DNA of 64,000 nucleotides from Oegoconia quadripuncta (GCA_949316235.1 OX438741.1:12277124-12341123), one strand, 5' to 3'. Numbered from the stretch's first letter, positions 34,549 to 45,489 are shown. Program-made: numbers and translations. The notes: generated by a model from the letters alone, not told the origin.

Positions 34549-34919
34549 GTAATTTTTTATTTATTTCTGCTAGATACACATTACACCTTCAATTAAGTTC
34601 TTAAAGCCTGACTAATTCAAAATAGCGTCGATTTCGAGATGCTTAAATGCTTAGGGATAATTCAGCACCATCACCAGTAGTGCCATCTATACACACTTAG
34701 GCTAACGATGGTTTCGCCATAGTGGGTGAACCAGTGCGTGCATTGACCTATGCGCGACACTAAAAGTTAAATTACTTTTCAGCGAAGGACAGCTGTATTT
34801 TATTTTGTCAATTTTAGTATTTTCTCCAACTCGGTATTTTCACTTATCGATTCTCCGTTCTGAAAGAATACTTTTTTCCATATTTACTTCCCGTAATAAC
34901 TCTAATAAATTTCTTACAG
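34549..34919. other. Intron 17
   Basis: 371 bp, AT-rich, nothing recognised. Confidence 0.35.
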
Positions 34920-35164
34920 GTCCAAAGACAGTTGCCAAAAGAATCTGTGCCAAGCACAAAGGAGGAAGCGGATAAGACGATCAAGCAGGCTCGCGCGGTC
35001 CTCGAGGAGATGTATGAGAAACAGAGCATTCTGGACTCCACAAAGACCCAAGTTCGTGAACTGCTGAAACGCAAACAAGGTGTCCAGGGATCGGACAGGC
35101 TTCATGAGGAGATGGAAGATGTCTCGTCGAGATGGAAGGCTCTACATGACGCTTTCAAGGACAA
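34920..35164 (+). CDS. shot: shot exon 18: spectrin repeat
   Basis: 245 nt, phase 0 to 2; acceptor tttcttacag, donor GACAA|gtaagt. Encodes VQRQLPKESVPSTKEEADKT, then long helices including VSSRWKALHDAFKD, the conserved helix C tryptophan. Confidence 0.9.
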
Positions 35165-35308
35165 GTAAGTTTCGAGTATTTGAGACTCCACATTCTTCTG
35201 AAAGCAGTTTTCGTGTCTCTGAATTGACAGAAATTGCACATATTATGTTTTTATTTAAAACTTAATATACCACTAGGAATATTTTGAGTGAACTCGATTT
35301 GTCCCCAG

Positions 35309-35450
35309 GATCCGGCTGATGGAGGAAATGAAGGACTTCCATGACACCCACAGCAACCTCTCACAGTGGCTGGGCGCCAAGGATCGCATGATGACGGCAC
35401 TAGGACCCATCTCCTCTGACTCCAGGATGGTCCAGACACAAGTGCAGCAG
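35309..35450 (+). CDS. shot: shot exon 19: spectrin repeat, helix A
   Basis: 142 nt, phase 2 to 0; acceptor gtccccag, donor CAGCAG|gtaaag. Contains FHDTHSNLSQWLGAKDRMM, helix A with its tryptophan. Confidence 0.88.
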
Positions 35451-35764
35451 GTAAAGATTAAACGTTGAAATTTTTACAATTCGTGATGGTCCATACATTT
35501 ATCACACAGAGTTTGACTTTCGCTTCTAATGAGTGCAGTGTTATGCTAATCTCTAACACTTACTCAATATAGCGTTCTCATCACCACTCTTTAATCAAAG
35601 CTTTAACCTGTAACTGGTGTTAAATTAACTTATTAAATAATTAGAAAGACTTCGTATTAATTAAAAACATTATTAATATTATTCACATTTGTAGGCCTAG
35701 TGACAAAATATATAGTACAGTCAGCATCAAAAGTTGCTAAGCACCCAATATGTGCAAATATAAC
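35451..35764. other. Intron 19, first part
   Basis: 314 bp, AT-rich, nothing recognised before the SINE. Confidence 0.35.
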
Positions 35765-36015
35765 ACGACCGAATGGTGTAGTGGATACTATCCACTACAC
35801 TGGATAGTGACCTTGTCAGCGAAACTAACGGTTGCGGGTTCAAATCCCACGAGGGGTAAATGTTTGTGTGTTGAATACGAACATTTATTCCCGAGTCATT
35901 GATGTTTATATAAATATTTACGTACGTTTTTCCATTATCTAGTATCCATAGTACAAACTATGCTTAATCTGGGACTAAATGACTGGTTTAAGTGTTTGAA
36001 TTATTTATTATTATT
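35765..36015 (+). repeat. SINE family B, nearly complete, plus strand
   Basis: Head cgaccgaatggtgtagtgg (box A-like), ttgcgggttcaaatcccacg (box B-like GGTTCAAATCC), then the family tail ctagtatccatagtac...ctgggactaaatgactgg. The best-preserved member of the family here. 'tatccactacactggatagtg' near the head is a local duplication. Confidence 0.75.
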
Positions 36016-36121
36016 TTATTATAGGGCCAGCGCCTATTTATTCTAATAAAACGTACAATGGGACCAGAGTCTAGTCACTAGACGATAGGTGTTAGTATCC
36101 GAAATGTTTATTTTATTTATC

Positions 36122-36487
36122 ATACCGGATGAGTTTTTTTACTGTCAGGAAAAAATAGGGCATATTAGGTAAGTGAAATAGAAGTTACTGGCACAGGTAT
36201 TTTTTTTTCCATACCATAATCGAAAAAACATTAATTGTTTCATTTGACGATCGCGTTTGTAGCCTACTCCACATAATGAAATTAAATAAATAAAGAAAAT
36301 TTGTTGAAAATATGGGTTCAAATAAATTTCGCATGATTTCCTTACGAATCCCGCCAGTCGCATATCAAACACAGGCCGGCGCGGGCATTTTTTGAAAAAA
36401 CAAATTTAAACTACCTATGCCAATAACGTCTATTTCACTTACCTAGTATGCCCTATTTTTTTCCTTACGGTAAAAAAAATCCTGGAA
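36122..36487. mobile_element. Palindromic MITE family D, copy 2
   Basis: Left arm taccggatgagttttttta...ggcatattaggtaagtgaaatag; right arm the complement ending ccttacggtaaaaaaaatcc. Arms about 75 bp, inner spacer AT-rich. Confidence 0.75.
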
Positions 36488-36689
36488 TAATTGTAGAAAA
36501 ATTAATTCGATGCATTGAAAAAACCACATATATATTTTGAAACCACAGGCAGAAGAAGAACAAAGAAAAATTAATTTTATTCTAATAGTAATTTTCCCTA
36601 ATATTTGACTAACTACTTTTGACATTTCTTGTAGCTCAACTGATTTTACAAATAAATGCATTTGATTTAACGACAATCTTCGTCATCAG

Positions 36690-36856
36690 GTGCAAGTCCT
36701 CCGCGAGGAGTTCCGCACCCAGCAGCCACAGCTGGCTCACTTGGAGGAGGTGGCCTCGGCCGTGCTGGAGAGACTCGACCCTCGCTCGCCGGACGCCACT
36801 AAGCTCAGGCAGAAGGTCAAGGACCTCCAGGAACGGTGGAATGATTTGCTCAACAA
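36690..36856 (+). CDS. shot: shot exon 20: spectrin repeat
   Basis: 167 nt, phase 0 to 2; acceptor tcgtcatcag, donor AACAA|gtaagt. Ends LQERWNDLLN, helix C with the conserved tryptophan. Confidence 0.88.
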
Positions 36857-36904
36857 GTAAGTATACGAGAGCTTCGAAAGTTCCTTTATATTTTCTTTAA
36901 TTGC

Positions 36905-37075
36905 ACAACAGGTTAGCGCTTGACCTCAATCACACTTGATGTTAAGTGAATATGAGGTTAAAGATGGAAACGCAATCTCTCGATACTCACAACATGTTTG
37001 GGGTTATCTTATCTCAACACAACAATGCTATCAACATTGCTGCTGGGTGGTAACTTAGATAAAATTGCGGTGTAA
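36905..37075. repeat. Unclassified dispersed repeat, family E
   Basis: gcttgacctcaatcacactt...tgttaagtgaatatgagg...caacaatgctatcaacattgctgctggg. Also seen at 38810-39025, 52680-52830, 53200-53380 and 60580-60775. No ORF. Probably a non-autonomous element or LINE tail. Confidence 0.55.
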
Positions 37076-37149
37076 ACCGCTATGTGATTTAGGAATTATT
37101 ATTAGTTTACAATTATTATGAATATTATAGTAATGAAAAATGCAAATCA

Positions 37150-37472
37150 TATATACCTGATGAGTTTTTAACCGCAATGAAAAAAGAAGAATTTATTGGC
37201 ATAGGCAATTTAATTTTCATATTTTTCAAAATCATTATGACCCACGCGCCGTCCGGAGGATATGCAACTAGCAGGATTCACAGTGTATTTTAAATTTATT
37301 TAATTTAATGATGTAATTATGAAATGCGACCGTCAAATGACATAACATTTTATTCGAAGATGATTTTGAATAAATAAAAAAGGAATAAACTACCTATGGC
37401 AATAACTTCTATTTCACTTACCTAATATGGCCTATGTTTTTCCTTACGGTAAAAAAAAAACTCTTCTGGTAC
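37150..37472. mobile_element. Palindromic MITE family D, copy 3
   Basis: Left arm atacctgatgagtttttaacc, right arm ctatttcacttacctaatatgg...ccttacggt...cttctggta. More degraded than copies 2 and 4. It ends about 46 bp upstream of exon 21. Confidence 0.7.
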
Positions 37473-37518
37473 ATTTATGTATGGCCTTGCAAGTAGCTAA
37501 CGTATAAATTTTGCGTAG

Positions 37519-37678
37519 ACTGGAGCAGCGGGCGGAGAGCCTGGGCGCGGCCGCGGACACGTCGCGGGAATTCGACGCGGGACTCGCACGGCTTCGGGAC
37601 GCGCTGCAGACCATCTCCGACAAGCTGGACGACGTCGCATTGGAGAAGGAGCCCGATGAACAGCTCAGGAAGATCGAG
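37519..37678 (+). CDS. shot: shot exon 21: spectrin repeat
   Basis: 160 nt, phase 2 to 0; acceptor attttgcgtag, donor ATCGAG|gtaaca. GC-rich helix: LEQRAESLGAAADTSREFDA and on to DEQLRKIE. The acceptor has a short pyrimidine tract, but the frame and phase fit. Confidence 0.85.
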
Positions 37679-37966
37679 GTAACAGTCCTTGCTGAGCTCT
37701 TTAAGTCTCTTCATGCGCCTTCAATGTTTGGGTAGAGTAAATACGATAGACATTAGGCCCGATAAAATGCTTTTTTATTTTTAGAAATTAAATAAAAAGC
37801 ATCAAAACCACTTCATTCAACTTTGTTTTATAGTTAAGGTTATTTAGTCTAAGATCCCACCTAACGACGACCTTCACCCATCTGCTTTCCCAATGAAAGG
37901 TAGTTTTAATCAAACATTGTATCTAAACCAACAAATCGCGCATGGGTTGTCTATTATCGGAGTTAC

Positions 37967-38076
37967 TATGGTATACCGAATTACACTACCCCGAAAAACG
38001 CTTGACCGAAGAACGTTTGATCGAAAACGTTCTTCGGTCAACCGTTTTTCGGGGTAGTGTAATTCGGTATACCATA
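37967..38076. repeat. 110-bp near-perfect palindrome
   Basis: Left arm tatggtataccgaattacac... and right arm ...gtgtaattcggtataccata pair over about 50 bp each with only a few mismatches and a short loop around 38016-38024. Looks like a foldback/MITE with almost no interior. Confidence 0.75.
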
Positions 38077-38573
38077 CGTATTCTTAATGAAATATATTTT
38101 TTGTTTTTTTTTGATTACTACACCCATTTATTTTCTCAATGAATTCAATACCAATCGTGAGAACATAGCAAAAGGAACCAGGGCAAAATAGATTGTCTGT
38201 TTCTGGTCATCTCACAGGGTTTTCAGGCCTAAACGGGTCACTCACTGGGAGAAATTTACACTCATCTGTTTTCTCACTGAAATATACGTCAAAATAAATA
38301 TTGCGAACATGATGGTATTAGGTTGTTGTTTATTTTAATTGATAAAAATTTCATAAATTAAATGGTTGCAAGTGGAAAAATTACAGGTCATTTAAGTATT
38401 TGCTTTTCTTCAGATCTGTAGATTGAAGTAAAATTTGGGATAAACCACATCCTCCTCCTCCTCATATTTATGAGTCAAAAAAACGCCCTAGTTAACGTAA
38501 AAACTGGTTTCTATGTTACTATCTATTCGTGTTATGGAGGTATATAAAATAAAACCATATTGTCGTCCACCAG
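38077..38573. other. Intron 21, end
   Basis: About 500 bp, AT-rich, nothing recognised. Confidence 0.35.
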
Positions 38574-38770
38574 AACCTGGAACGACAACTTGAAGGCCAA
38601 CGCCCTCTTCTGGCTGACCTGGAGTCTGCCGGTGCGGCTCTAGCAACAGTGCTGTCAGACCCGGCTTCCCGCCAGGATATCCAGAGCAAGCTGGCAGCAG
38701 TGGCTAGGCAGTACGACAACTTGCAGAGGAAGCTCGACCACAGGAAGGCTGAGATTGAAGCAGCTTTAAA
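38574..38770 (+). CDS. shot: shot exon 22: spectrin repeat
   Basis: 197 nt, phase 0 to 2; acceptor gtcgtccaccag, donor TTTAAA|gtgagt. Helical: NLERQLEGQRPLLADLESAG, then QYDNLQRKLDHRKAEIE. Confidence 0.88.
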
Positions 38771-38809
38771 GTGAGTGGAACACCATGTTATGTATTTTTA
38801 ACAGTCTTT

Positions 38810-39025
38810 GATTTGCAGCAAGTTTGGTGATCCAATGAAGTGGATCAATCACACCTGATGTTAAGTGAAGATGAGGCCGAAAGTGGAAGCGGACTGGCTA
38901 TCTTATGATGACAACCGGAAAACAACAATGCTATTAATATTGCTGTTTGGCGGCAGGCATAGATAAGGTGGTAGCTAGCCAGGCGGACATTTAAAATGCC
39001 CTACCACCAACCAAACCGAGTACTT
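38810..39025. repeat. Dispersed repeat family E, second copy
   Basis: ccaatgaagtggatcaatca...gatgttaagtgaagatgagg...gctgtttggcggcaggcata...gccctaccaccaaccaaac. Its right end shows the unit that is tandemly amplified at 3690-3812 and 5941-6460. Confidence 0.55.
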
Positions 39026-39636
39026 AACATGTACCCCGCTGTTGTTTACATTGAGCCACGGAGACGGTTAAAGCTTATTTGAAAGTGTCTTGGTTACTGG
39101 CAGAGTAGAACAGTACCTACCCTGTATACCCATGGGTGTCGTTAAAGGTGACTATGGGATCGTAAGCATAATAGCATTGACTATTAATGGGCAAGCTCGT
39201 AAACAATGGTTCTACTCTCTAACGAAAATAGCTTTGGCCGGTCGTAACTAAGGACTTTTTCTTTTGCTAAGAATCCTTTGTTTACATAACTTCCGATGTT
39301 CCTTGTGTCCCGTACTAACTTGTGATGTCCAACTATATAAAACAAAAGTAAAATAATGGTTTATAAACAAATACACAGCAAACTGCAAAAGAAAAAGTCC
39401 GAAGTTACGGCCGTCCGAAGCTATTTTCGTTAGAGAGTAGACACCCTGGTGCGGACCCACCAAAATGTCTTGTTTTTATTTGGAATGGACCTAATCGCAA
39501 TGCTGGGCAGGCGTCTTGCGATCGCAATTATTTTGGGAGCTTCACCTGCCCATCATTGGCCGAAGAGTGCCTTTTACGACACCCATGAAAAGGACGGGTT
39601 GGACTTACTGGTATCAACATGTACTATTCCCATTAG
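39026..39636. other. Intron 22, end
   Basis: Includes a dispersed segment (ccttttacgacacccatgaa near 39570) also near 7243. A 'tattttcgttagagagta' at 39421 is the complement of 'ctctaacgaaaata' at 39217, forming an approximately 200-base inverted pair. No gene. Confidence 0.4.
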
Positions 39637-39827
39637 GGATGGCCGAAATCTGGAAGAGACCGTGGCCCGAACCCTGGGCTGGCTGCAGTCGGAGCTGGGC
39701 GCGCTGCCGGGCCGCCTGCAGGTGTCCGCCGACAAGGTCAAGCTGCAGCAGCAGCTAGAGAAACACGAGCCCCTGTACAGGGACCTCACGCAGCGGGAGC
39801 ACGAGATCATCATGCTGCTCGATAAAG
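39637..39827 (+). CDS. shot: shot exon 23: spectrin repeat
   Basis: 191 nt, phase 2 to 1; acceptor attcccattag, donor AAAG|gtatac. Includes TLGWLQSELGALPGRLQV (helix A tryptophan) and helix B to IIMLLDK. Confidence 0.87.
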
Positions 39828-39864
39828 GTATACTACTTGTTATTAACCTATATGAGATTACTAT

Positions 39865-40160
39865 TATGACGACCTGTTTGGTGTAGTGGTTAGAAACTCT
39901 GACTGTATATCGAAAGGTTGCGGGTTCAAATCCCGCTAGGGGCATATGTTTGTATGATGAATATAGACATGTGTTCCCGAGTTATGGATGTTTTTCATTT
40001 ATAATAAGTATTTATTTACAAAAAAAAGAGAAAATGTATTTATGTAGTATATCAACTATCTGGTATCCACAACACAAGCCTATAGTTGCTTAATGTGGAA
40101 CTAGATGGCGTTGTGTGTAGGTATGCCCAAGGATATTTATTTATTATTATTATACTGATA
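39865..40160 (+). repeat. SINE family A, nearly complete, plus strand
   Basis: tRNA-like head gacgacctgtttggtgtagtggttag (box A TGGTGTAGTGG) and ttgcgggttcaaatcccgct (box B), body with gttcccgagttatggatg, tail tctggtatccacaacacaag...tagatggcg, A/T-rich end. Confidence 0.8.
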
Positions 40161-40164
40161 GAAA

Positions 40165-40191
40165 ATCAATCAATCAATCAATCAATCAACT
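40165..40191 (+). repeat. (AATC)n microsatellite
   Basis: About six tandem aatc units following a SINE end. Confidence 0.7.
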
Positions 40192-40257
40192 ACACTTTAT
40201 TGCACAAAATTCTACAATACACTTCTTAAATACAGCTTCAAAAAAATTAAATTCAAA

Positions 40258-40520
40258 AAAAGTTGAAAGGAAACCGTTTAGATTGGTATGGACACGTTAT
40301 GAGGAGGGATGAAACGCATGTTACTAAGAGAGTGATGAATATGGATGTCGATGGTTGGAAAGGAAGAGGAAGACCACAGAAAAGATGTATCGATTGTGTG
40401 GGGGGTGATATGAACGAAAAGGGCGTGAATGATGAGGTAACGGCTGATAGAGGAGATTGAAAGAAAAAGACTTACTGCGCCGACCCCAAATAAATTGGGG
40501 TCAGGACAAGAAGATGATGA
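40258..40520 (+). repeat. RTE-type LINE 3' end with C-terminal ORF remnant
   Basis: Translates to RLDWYGHVMRRDETHVTKRV ... DGWKGRGRPQKRC, the typical C-terminus of RTE-like reverse transcriptases, followed by actgcgccgaccccaaataaattgg and a gatgatgata tail. 5'-truncated. Related copy at 31345. Confidence 0.75.
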
Positions 40521-40554
40521 TAGTATACTCGTAAAACAAGTCGCTGTCTCTCAG

Positions 40555-40679
40555 GTCGCGAGATGGAGAAGAAGCCCGCGCACCAAGGTCTCCGCAAGGA
40601 CCTGGACAGGATCCAGACGCAGTGGGAGAAACTCAAACGGGAAACGGTCGATAGGCACACACGCCTACAGGCTGCTATG
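40555..40679 (+). CDS. shot: shot exon 24: spectrin repeat, helix C
   Basis: 125 nt, phase 1 to 0; acceptor gctgtctctcag, donor GCTATG|gtgagc. Completes GREMEKKPAHQGLRKDL, then RIQTQWEKLKRETVDRH with the conserved tryptophan. It begins only 35 bp after the RTE tail. Confidence 0.87.
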
Positions 40680-40721
40680 GTGAGCTCGTTACTTTTAAGC
40701 AATCTCAACTAATATTTGACG

Positions 40722-40840
40722 TCCTATTGGTCTAGTGGAAAAGCCCTGCCTCCGAATCCAATGGTAGTGCATTCGAATCCTCCTGGCAAATGTTTTGTGA
40801 TGAATACGAACGTTTATCCTCGAGTCATGGATGTTTAAGT
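40722..40840 (+). repeat. SINE family B-like, partial
   Basis: gacgtcctattggtctagtgg (box A-like), gtgcattcgaatcctcctgg (box B-like), gtgatgaatacgaacgtttatcc. Tail absent. Degraded. Confidence 0.55.
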
Positions 40841-41941
40841 AATATTCAGGTTTACAGGTTTTTGAATTTTTATGTAGTTTTTTGAAATAGTAGCCCTACT
40901 AGTCGATCTGTAATCAGATATCGATTTATACATGTGGTTTTATATTTTCACCATATTCACGGAGGATGTGTACTCATATATAAACATAAATCAATGGTTG
41001 TTTTTATTCTAAAGCAATTTCAAATGGGCGCGTAAACAGAGCTGACCGACTCTGTTTAGGCCGGAGGTCTTTACGCAGCAGCAATGAGCTCAAGACTTAA
41101 ACCGATTAGCTGATAGCAGCTGGCGCCCACCGGTCGACAGTAAACCGTCGAAAATGATAAATGTTCTACATAGCTACTCGACTATAGGTTACTGTAAAAA
41201 AAAAACCATGTCCGATCGGTCGGACATATCGGAGGTACAATTCCTTGCAGTCCGATAAATCGGATCAACAGCAAAAAAAGCTCATGTCGTCCGATCGATA
41301 GGACAAAGGCAGTCGGACTACGTGGACAGAGCGAGTCAAATACTTGCTTCTACATCACCGTGACCTCTGGCCTCAAGTCGACCAGGTGGTTGCGGGATAT
41401 TTTGTAATTACATGGTTAAGTTTTGCTATCGATTTCTATTCAGGCAGGGGTCGAAAATGGTCAGTAAAGTCAGTAAAAGTCAGTTTTTTTAACTTCGGTC
41501 AGTAAAAGTAAGTTTTTTGTATAAGTGATCAGTAAAATCAGTATTTTAGTTATTTTCTTTTAAATAAAGTTTGAACAGTTAATAAAGGAGATATATATAT
41601 GAATTATAATTATATGAATTATAATTATATGAATGGAGGGCTCAGTGATCTGATGAATTAACTAAGGTCATTTATCCAGGGGGTTTCTTGTCAATTGTTT
41701 TGTAACACTAGAATATGAGTTTTCTTGCAAGTAACACTTTTTGTTTTTATTATTAGAAACCTTGTTTGTCCATTTTATAAATTGTTTTAACTTAATAACT
41801 TTAACATTTGATTTCTTGTTACTTAAGATTAACAGTATAGTTTCCATTGCCATTTCTGTCGACATGAAGGTAGTATTACTAAATTAAATCCCATTAACTC
41901 TCTACAAACAATTCTAAATCTGTATCGTATCATTGGAACAG
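40841..41941. other. Intron 24: simple and palindromic sequence
   Basis: 1.1 kb without a gene. Around 41205-41320, 'tccgatcggtcgga', 'tccgataaatcgga' and 'tccgatcgatagga' form short repeated palindromes. Around 41455-41545, 'gtcagtaaa(a)' repeats about five times. Around 41592-41636, a 'atatgaattataatt' unit is tandem. Confidence 0.45.
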
Positions 41942-42102
41942 GAGCACTGCCGCAAGTACAGCAAGGCTCAAGAGTCGTTCCTACCGTGGATCTCTGACGC
42001 CGAGGACCGGCTGGCCAAACTGCCGGCCGCCGCATTCACCAAGAAGGAAGTCGAGAAGCAACTGCGAGAGCTCCAACACATCAGGAACGACATCTGGAAG
42101 AG
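41942..42102 (+). CDS. shot: shot exon 25: spectrin repeat, helix A/B
   Basis: 161 nt, phase 0 to 2; acceptor cattggaacag, donor AAGAG|gtaagg. Begins EHCRKYSKAQESFLPWISDA, helix A with tryptophan, then LRELQHIRNDIWKR. Confidence 0.88.
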
Positions 42103-42771
42103 GTAAGGAGTCCTTCCAATATTTTCTTTCAAGAATTGCCGTTTCATTCCCGATAGATAGCGGTAGTAATTGAAAAAATAAACTGAGGTATAATACAAAT
42201 AATAGTATTACCATATCGTATCAATTATTATTTCTATACTGGGAAGACTTCATACACAAGTTCAATCAATCAATCAAATACGCTTTGTTGTTTAAATAAG
42301 GAAGATAAATTTAAATATCTTATAGAAACTACAAATTTGGCGGCCTTATCGCTATATCCTATCATCTCGGAATTCAATACGAGTAATTAAGTGGGTGTGC
42401 ACAAATAATTTCCTAATTGTTAAGCACATCTGAAAGTTCTGCATATTGAATATGTATCGCTGGCCGCCAAATCTAGGGTTACCCTTTGAAACTCAAGAGA
42501 TGACTACCTGTAAGTAGAAAGAAGGCTTGCGTATTTAAAAAGGTTACGAATAAGGGTACGCATTCCTCGGTTGCCGACCGCTCGCTCCATGCTCGTATTA
42601 TTAATACAAACACAACGCGTACATGCACGCTACATGCGCATATAGTATGTATGCAATAAAGAATTGAATTGAATAGTAATGAAGTTCGACATAAAAAACC
42701 ATTAGAAGACACGGCAAATACACACAATAATGGAGTTACCAACCGGTAATAATAATAATAAATAATAATAA
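42103..42771. other. Intron 25, first part
   Basis: About 670 bp; nothing recognised except short AATC-like runs near 42264. Confidence 0.35.
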
Positions 42772-43030
42772 TAAATATCTTTGCACATATACACAGCGCC
42801 ATCTAGTTCCACACTGAGCAACTAGGCTTGTATTATGGATACCAGATGGTTGATAAACTACACAAATATTTTTTTTGTAAATAAATACACAAATAAATGA
42901 AAAATATCCATAACACCGGGAACACATGTCTGTATTCGTCATATAAACTTATGCCCCTAGCGGGATTCGAACCCGCGACCTTATCGAATAGCAGTCAGAA
43001 TTTTTAACCACTACACCAAACAGGTCGTCG
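42772..43030 (-). repeat. SINE family A, minus strand
   Basis: Antisense tail acacagcgccatctagttcc...tggataccagatgg, then cccctagcgggattcgaacccgcgacc (box B complement) and accactacaccaaacaggtcg (box A complement). Nearly complete. Confidence 0.8.
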
Positions 43031-43779
43031 CTAGGAAATCGCTATAATAGGAAAAAGCTTTTGTTGTACAGTAATAGTTAGGTTGTTTTTGAATTAAATT
43101 ATTTGACTTGCGCTTTCCAATAAATAAACTCTAAATAAAATGATAGCTATCGATTGTACAATTAACTTAAGGTAACTTGCTAAAACATTATCACATTATA
43201 AAATTTGTCAGGATTACTAGATAAATTGTAGATAACGTTTCCACTTGTACGAGTACAATAATATTCAGTAAGCACGAGTTAAACGCAGTCAGTTCGCATG
43301 TGTTTGTTTAAAAACTAAGACGTCGTTAGGGATTTAAGGAGTTAAGCTGTGACTTAAGGAGAGCCAGGGATTTCCGGGGCGGAATACCTGAGGATGTAAA
43401 TTATCTTTGACAGGTTAGTTTCACGACACTGAATAACTTTTTCATTTGGGAAATTCTAACATCGTCAAAATCTTGAACTGTTCAAAGAAACCTACCCGAC
43501 AATAAGGCTTAATTTTTTTTCTTTGAAAAATGACATAATATCTTCAGGTATCAGTCTACACGATATAGGTGGAAGAAGTATTGTTTATGTATAGAATATC
43601 TTCAGTTTCCCCGAAAGATTATCAATTTTAAAGATTATTTTAAAGAAATTAATATATTAACATTATATCGCAATATGTTTACTAAAACTTAATGTACTCG
43701 TATGTAAGAAAAAATCTAGAATGGTTTAAGAAAAATAGTGATATACATAATGTTAATACCAAAAAATGTAATAAACTTG
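43031..43779. other. Intron 25, middle
   Basis: About 750 bp, AT-rich, no gene or named repeat recognised. Confidence 0.3.
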
Positions 43780-44185
43780 CTGTTCATGCCAGCCGTTTAC
43801 ACAAATTCACTAAGTGATTTAAGGGGCAATGTATACGCTTTTATAATAAGGTTCCAGTGGACATTCAAAATTTACCTTTAAATAAATTCGAAACCATCAT
43901 AAAACAGACATTATTTACCAAAGGCTATTATAAAATTTCTGACTATCTGGATGATAAGCAAGCATGGACATAGACCGCTCGACGATATTCAGTCTAATTA
44001 TACAATATAATATAATTGTAACCCAAAGTTATTTTAAAAGAGCAACCCTTGAGTTTCTTGCTCATTCTTCTCTGGGGAATCAGCATTGTGAATGAGCAAT
44101 AATGTCAAAAACTTTAATAATAAAAATGTGACCTTTTAAAGGGATAATTTTTATCCTACGAAATAAATATTTTTTGATTTTGATT
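43780..44185 (+). repeat. LINE 3' end (C-terminal ORF remnant)
   Basis: aaggttccagtggacattcaaaa...aaaacagacattatttacc...attataaaatttctgactatc, similar to 58190-58620. Frame (NKVPVDIQNLPLNKF) resembles the C-terminus of Jockey/CR1-like reverse transcriptases. Ends with A/T-rich UTR and 'tttcttgctcattcttctctgggg'. Confidence 0.6.
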
Positions 44186-44417
44186 TGAATTTCATACTAA
44201 AAAAAATTGTAACTCCCTAATGCCACCAAAGTTAGGGTACAATGAAAGGATGTTTTATAATAAATAAGTGATAGTATTATGTAGGCCCACTCTTCTCATT
44301 CTATAACTTGCCTGTAGATTTTCTTTCGTTTTCTGGTCCAAATGTACCGCTGGGGTCAGAGTCGTATGCCTATAGTTATCACCATTTGTGGTTGTCACTT
44401 TCCTTTTGTTTGTCCAG

Positions 44418-44542
44418 ATCCGGTGAATACGAGAACAACAAGACGTTGGGCGAGACGTTCATATCGTCGTGCGACGTTGACCAGGAGATAGTAAGGAAAC
44501 AGCTGGACTCCATGAAGCAGCGATGGGACCGACTGAACAACG
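44418..44542 (+). CDS. shot: shot exon 26: spectrin repeat, helix C
   Basis: 125 nt, phase 2 to 1; acceptor tttgtttgtccag, donor AACG|gttagt. Encodes SGEYENNKTLGETFISSCDV, then MKQRWDRLNN with the conserved tryptophan. The intron before it is 2.3 kb. Confidence 0.86.
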
Positions 44543-44588
44543 GTTAGTGATTTAAGTTTATATATTTTATTTATAGAAATCAAGATAG

Positions 44589-45096
44589 TGGTGTCGATTC
44601 GGATGTACACCAACTAAACTAAACTAAAACCAGTTTTAAAGTAGTGCTGTATCTTTCTACCTGGAAGAGTACGACGAGTAAGAGCACCACTCCAAAACTT
44701 TTTTTTTTTATTAAAAACTGGTTTCGCGTTTGACTACAATCTCACGTGATGGAAAGTGACGATGTAGCCGAAGATGTATCACGCGGACCCAGTAAATGCC
44801 TATTCACTCTAGACTTGAAGATCCCAAGGTTGTAAGTGTCGGGAAAAACCGCCGCGGGCAGTGAGTTCCATACCTTAGCAGTCCGCATTATAAGTGATGA
44901 AGCAAAGCGCTTAGTGCGGATGTCCGGTATGTTGACAACATATGGATGGAAACCCTCCCCGCGCCTGGTTGTCCGAATATGGAAAGGGGACGGTGGAATA
45001 AGATCGTGCAATTCCATCCCACACTCACCGAAATGTATCCTGTATAATGTAAAAAACTGGTTTTAGTTTAGTTGGTGTACATCCGAATCGACACCA
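44589..45096. mobile_element. Composite element: 45-bp inverted repeats around a LINE fragment
   Basis: Left repeat tggtgtcgattcggatgtac... (44589-44637) and its complement at 45051-45096 (...gtacatccgaatcgacacca) are identical apart from a 5-bp insertion. Between them lies a minus-strand LINE fragment with a poly(T) run at 44699-44711. Either a foldback element that captured a LINE end, or a LINE inserted in a MITE. Confidence 0.65.
44742..45017 (-). pseudogene. Non-LTR retrotransposon C-terminal ORF fragment
   Basis: Frame includes RRGEGFHPYVVNIPDIRTKR and AKVWNSLPAAVFPDTYNL, the typical end of Jockey/CR1-like reverse transcriptase ORFs, followed by FKSRVNRHLLG. Only the C-terminus remains, 5'-truncated. 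Confidence 0.7.
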
Positions 45097-45224
45097 ATGT
45101 CACTTTATATTACAGGTGGCATTTTCTTACGAATGTTTCCGTATTTCAGAAACCGCGTTTAACAATTCAATCTTGGATATTTTCGATTGAAGGCAAGTCG
45201 GTGGTTATTGTATAAATAAATAAA

Positions 45225-45489
45225 TAACCGTGGACATACACACAATACCATCTAGTTCCACATTAAGCAACTATAGGCTTGTGTTGTTGATACCAGATGG
45301 TTGATATACTACATAAATATTTAGTTTTTTTTTTTGTAAATAAGTACTTATTATAAATGAAAACATCCATAACTCGGCTTACACTGTCCGTATTCATCAC
45401 ACAAACATATGCCCCTAGCGGGATTCGAACCCGCGACTTTTTGGTATAGTAGTCAAAGTTTCTAACCACTACACCAAACAGGTCGTCAT
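45225..45489 (-). repeat. SINE family A, minus strand
   Basis: Antisense tail acacaataccatctagttcc, then tcataactcgg..., tatgcccctagcgggattcg, accactacaccaaacaggtcg. Nearly complete. Confidence 0.8.

Noticed and set aside
35815..35860. tRNA gene-like box A and box B
   Set aside because: The cloverleaf is incomplete and the sequence continues into a SINE body shared by other copies; it is a SINE head, not a tRNA gene. The same applies at 39865, 42960, 45420, 59010 and 63440.
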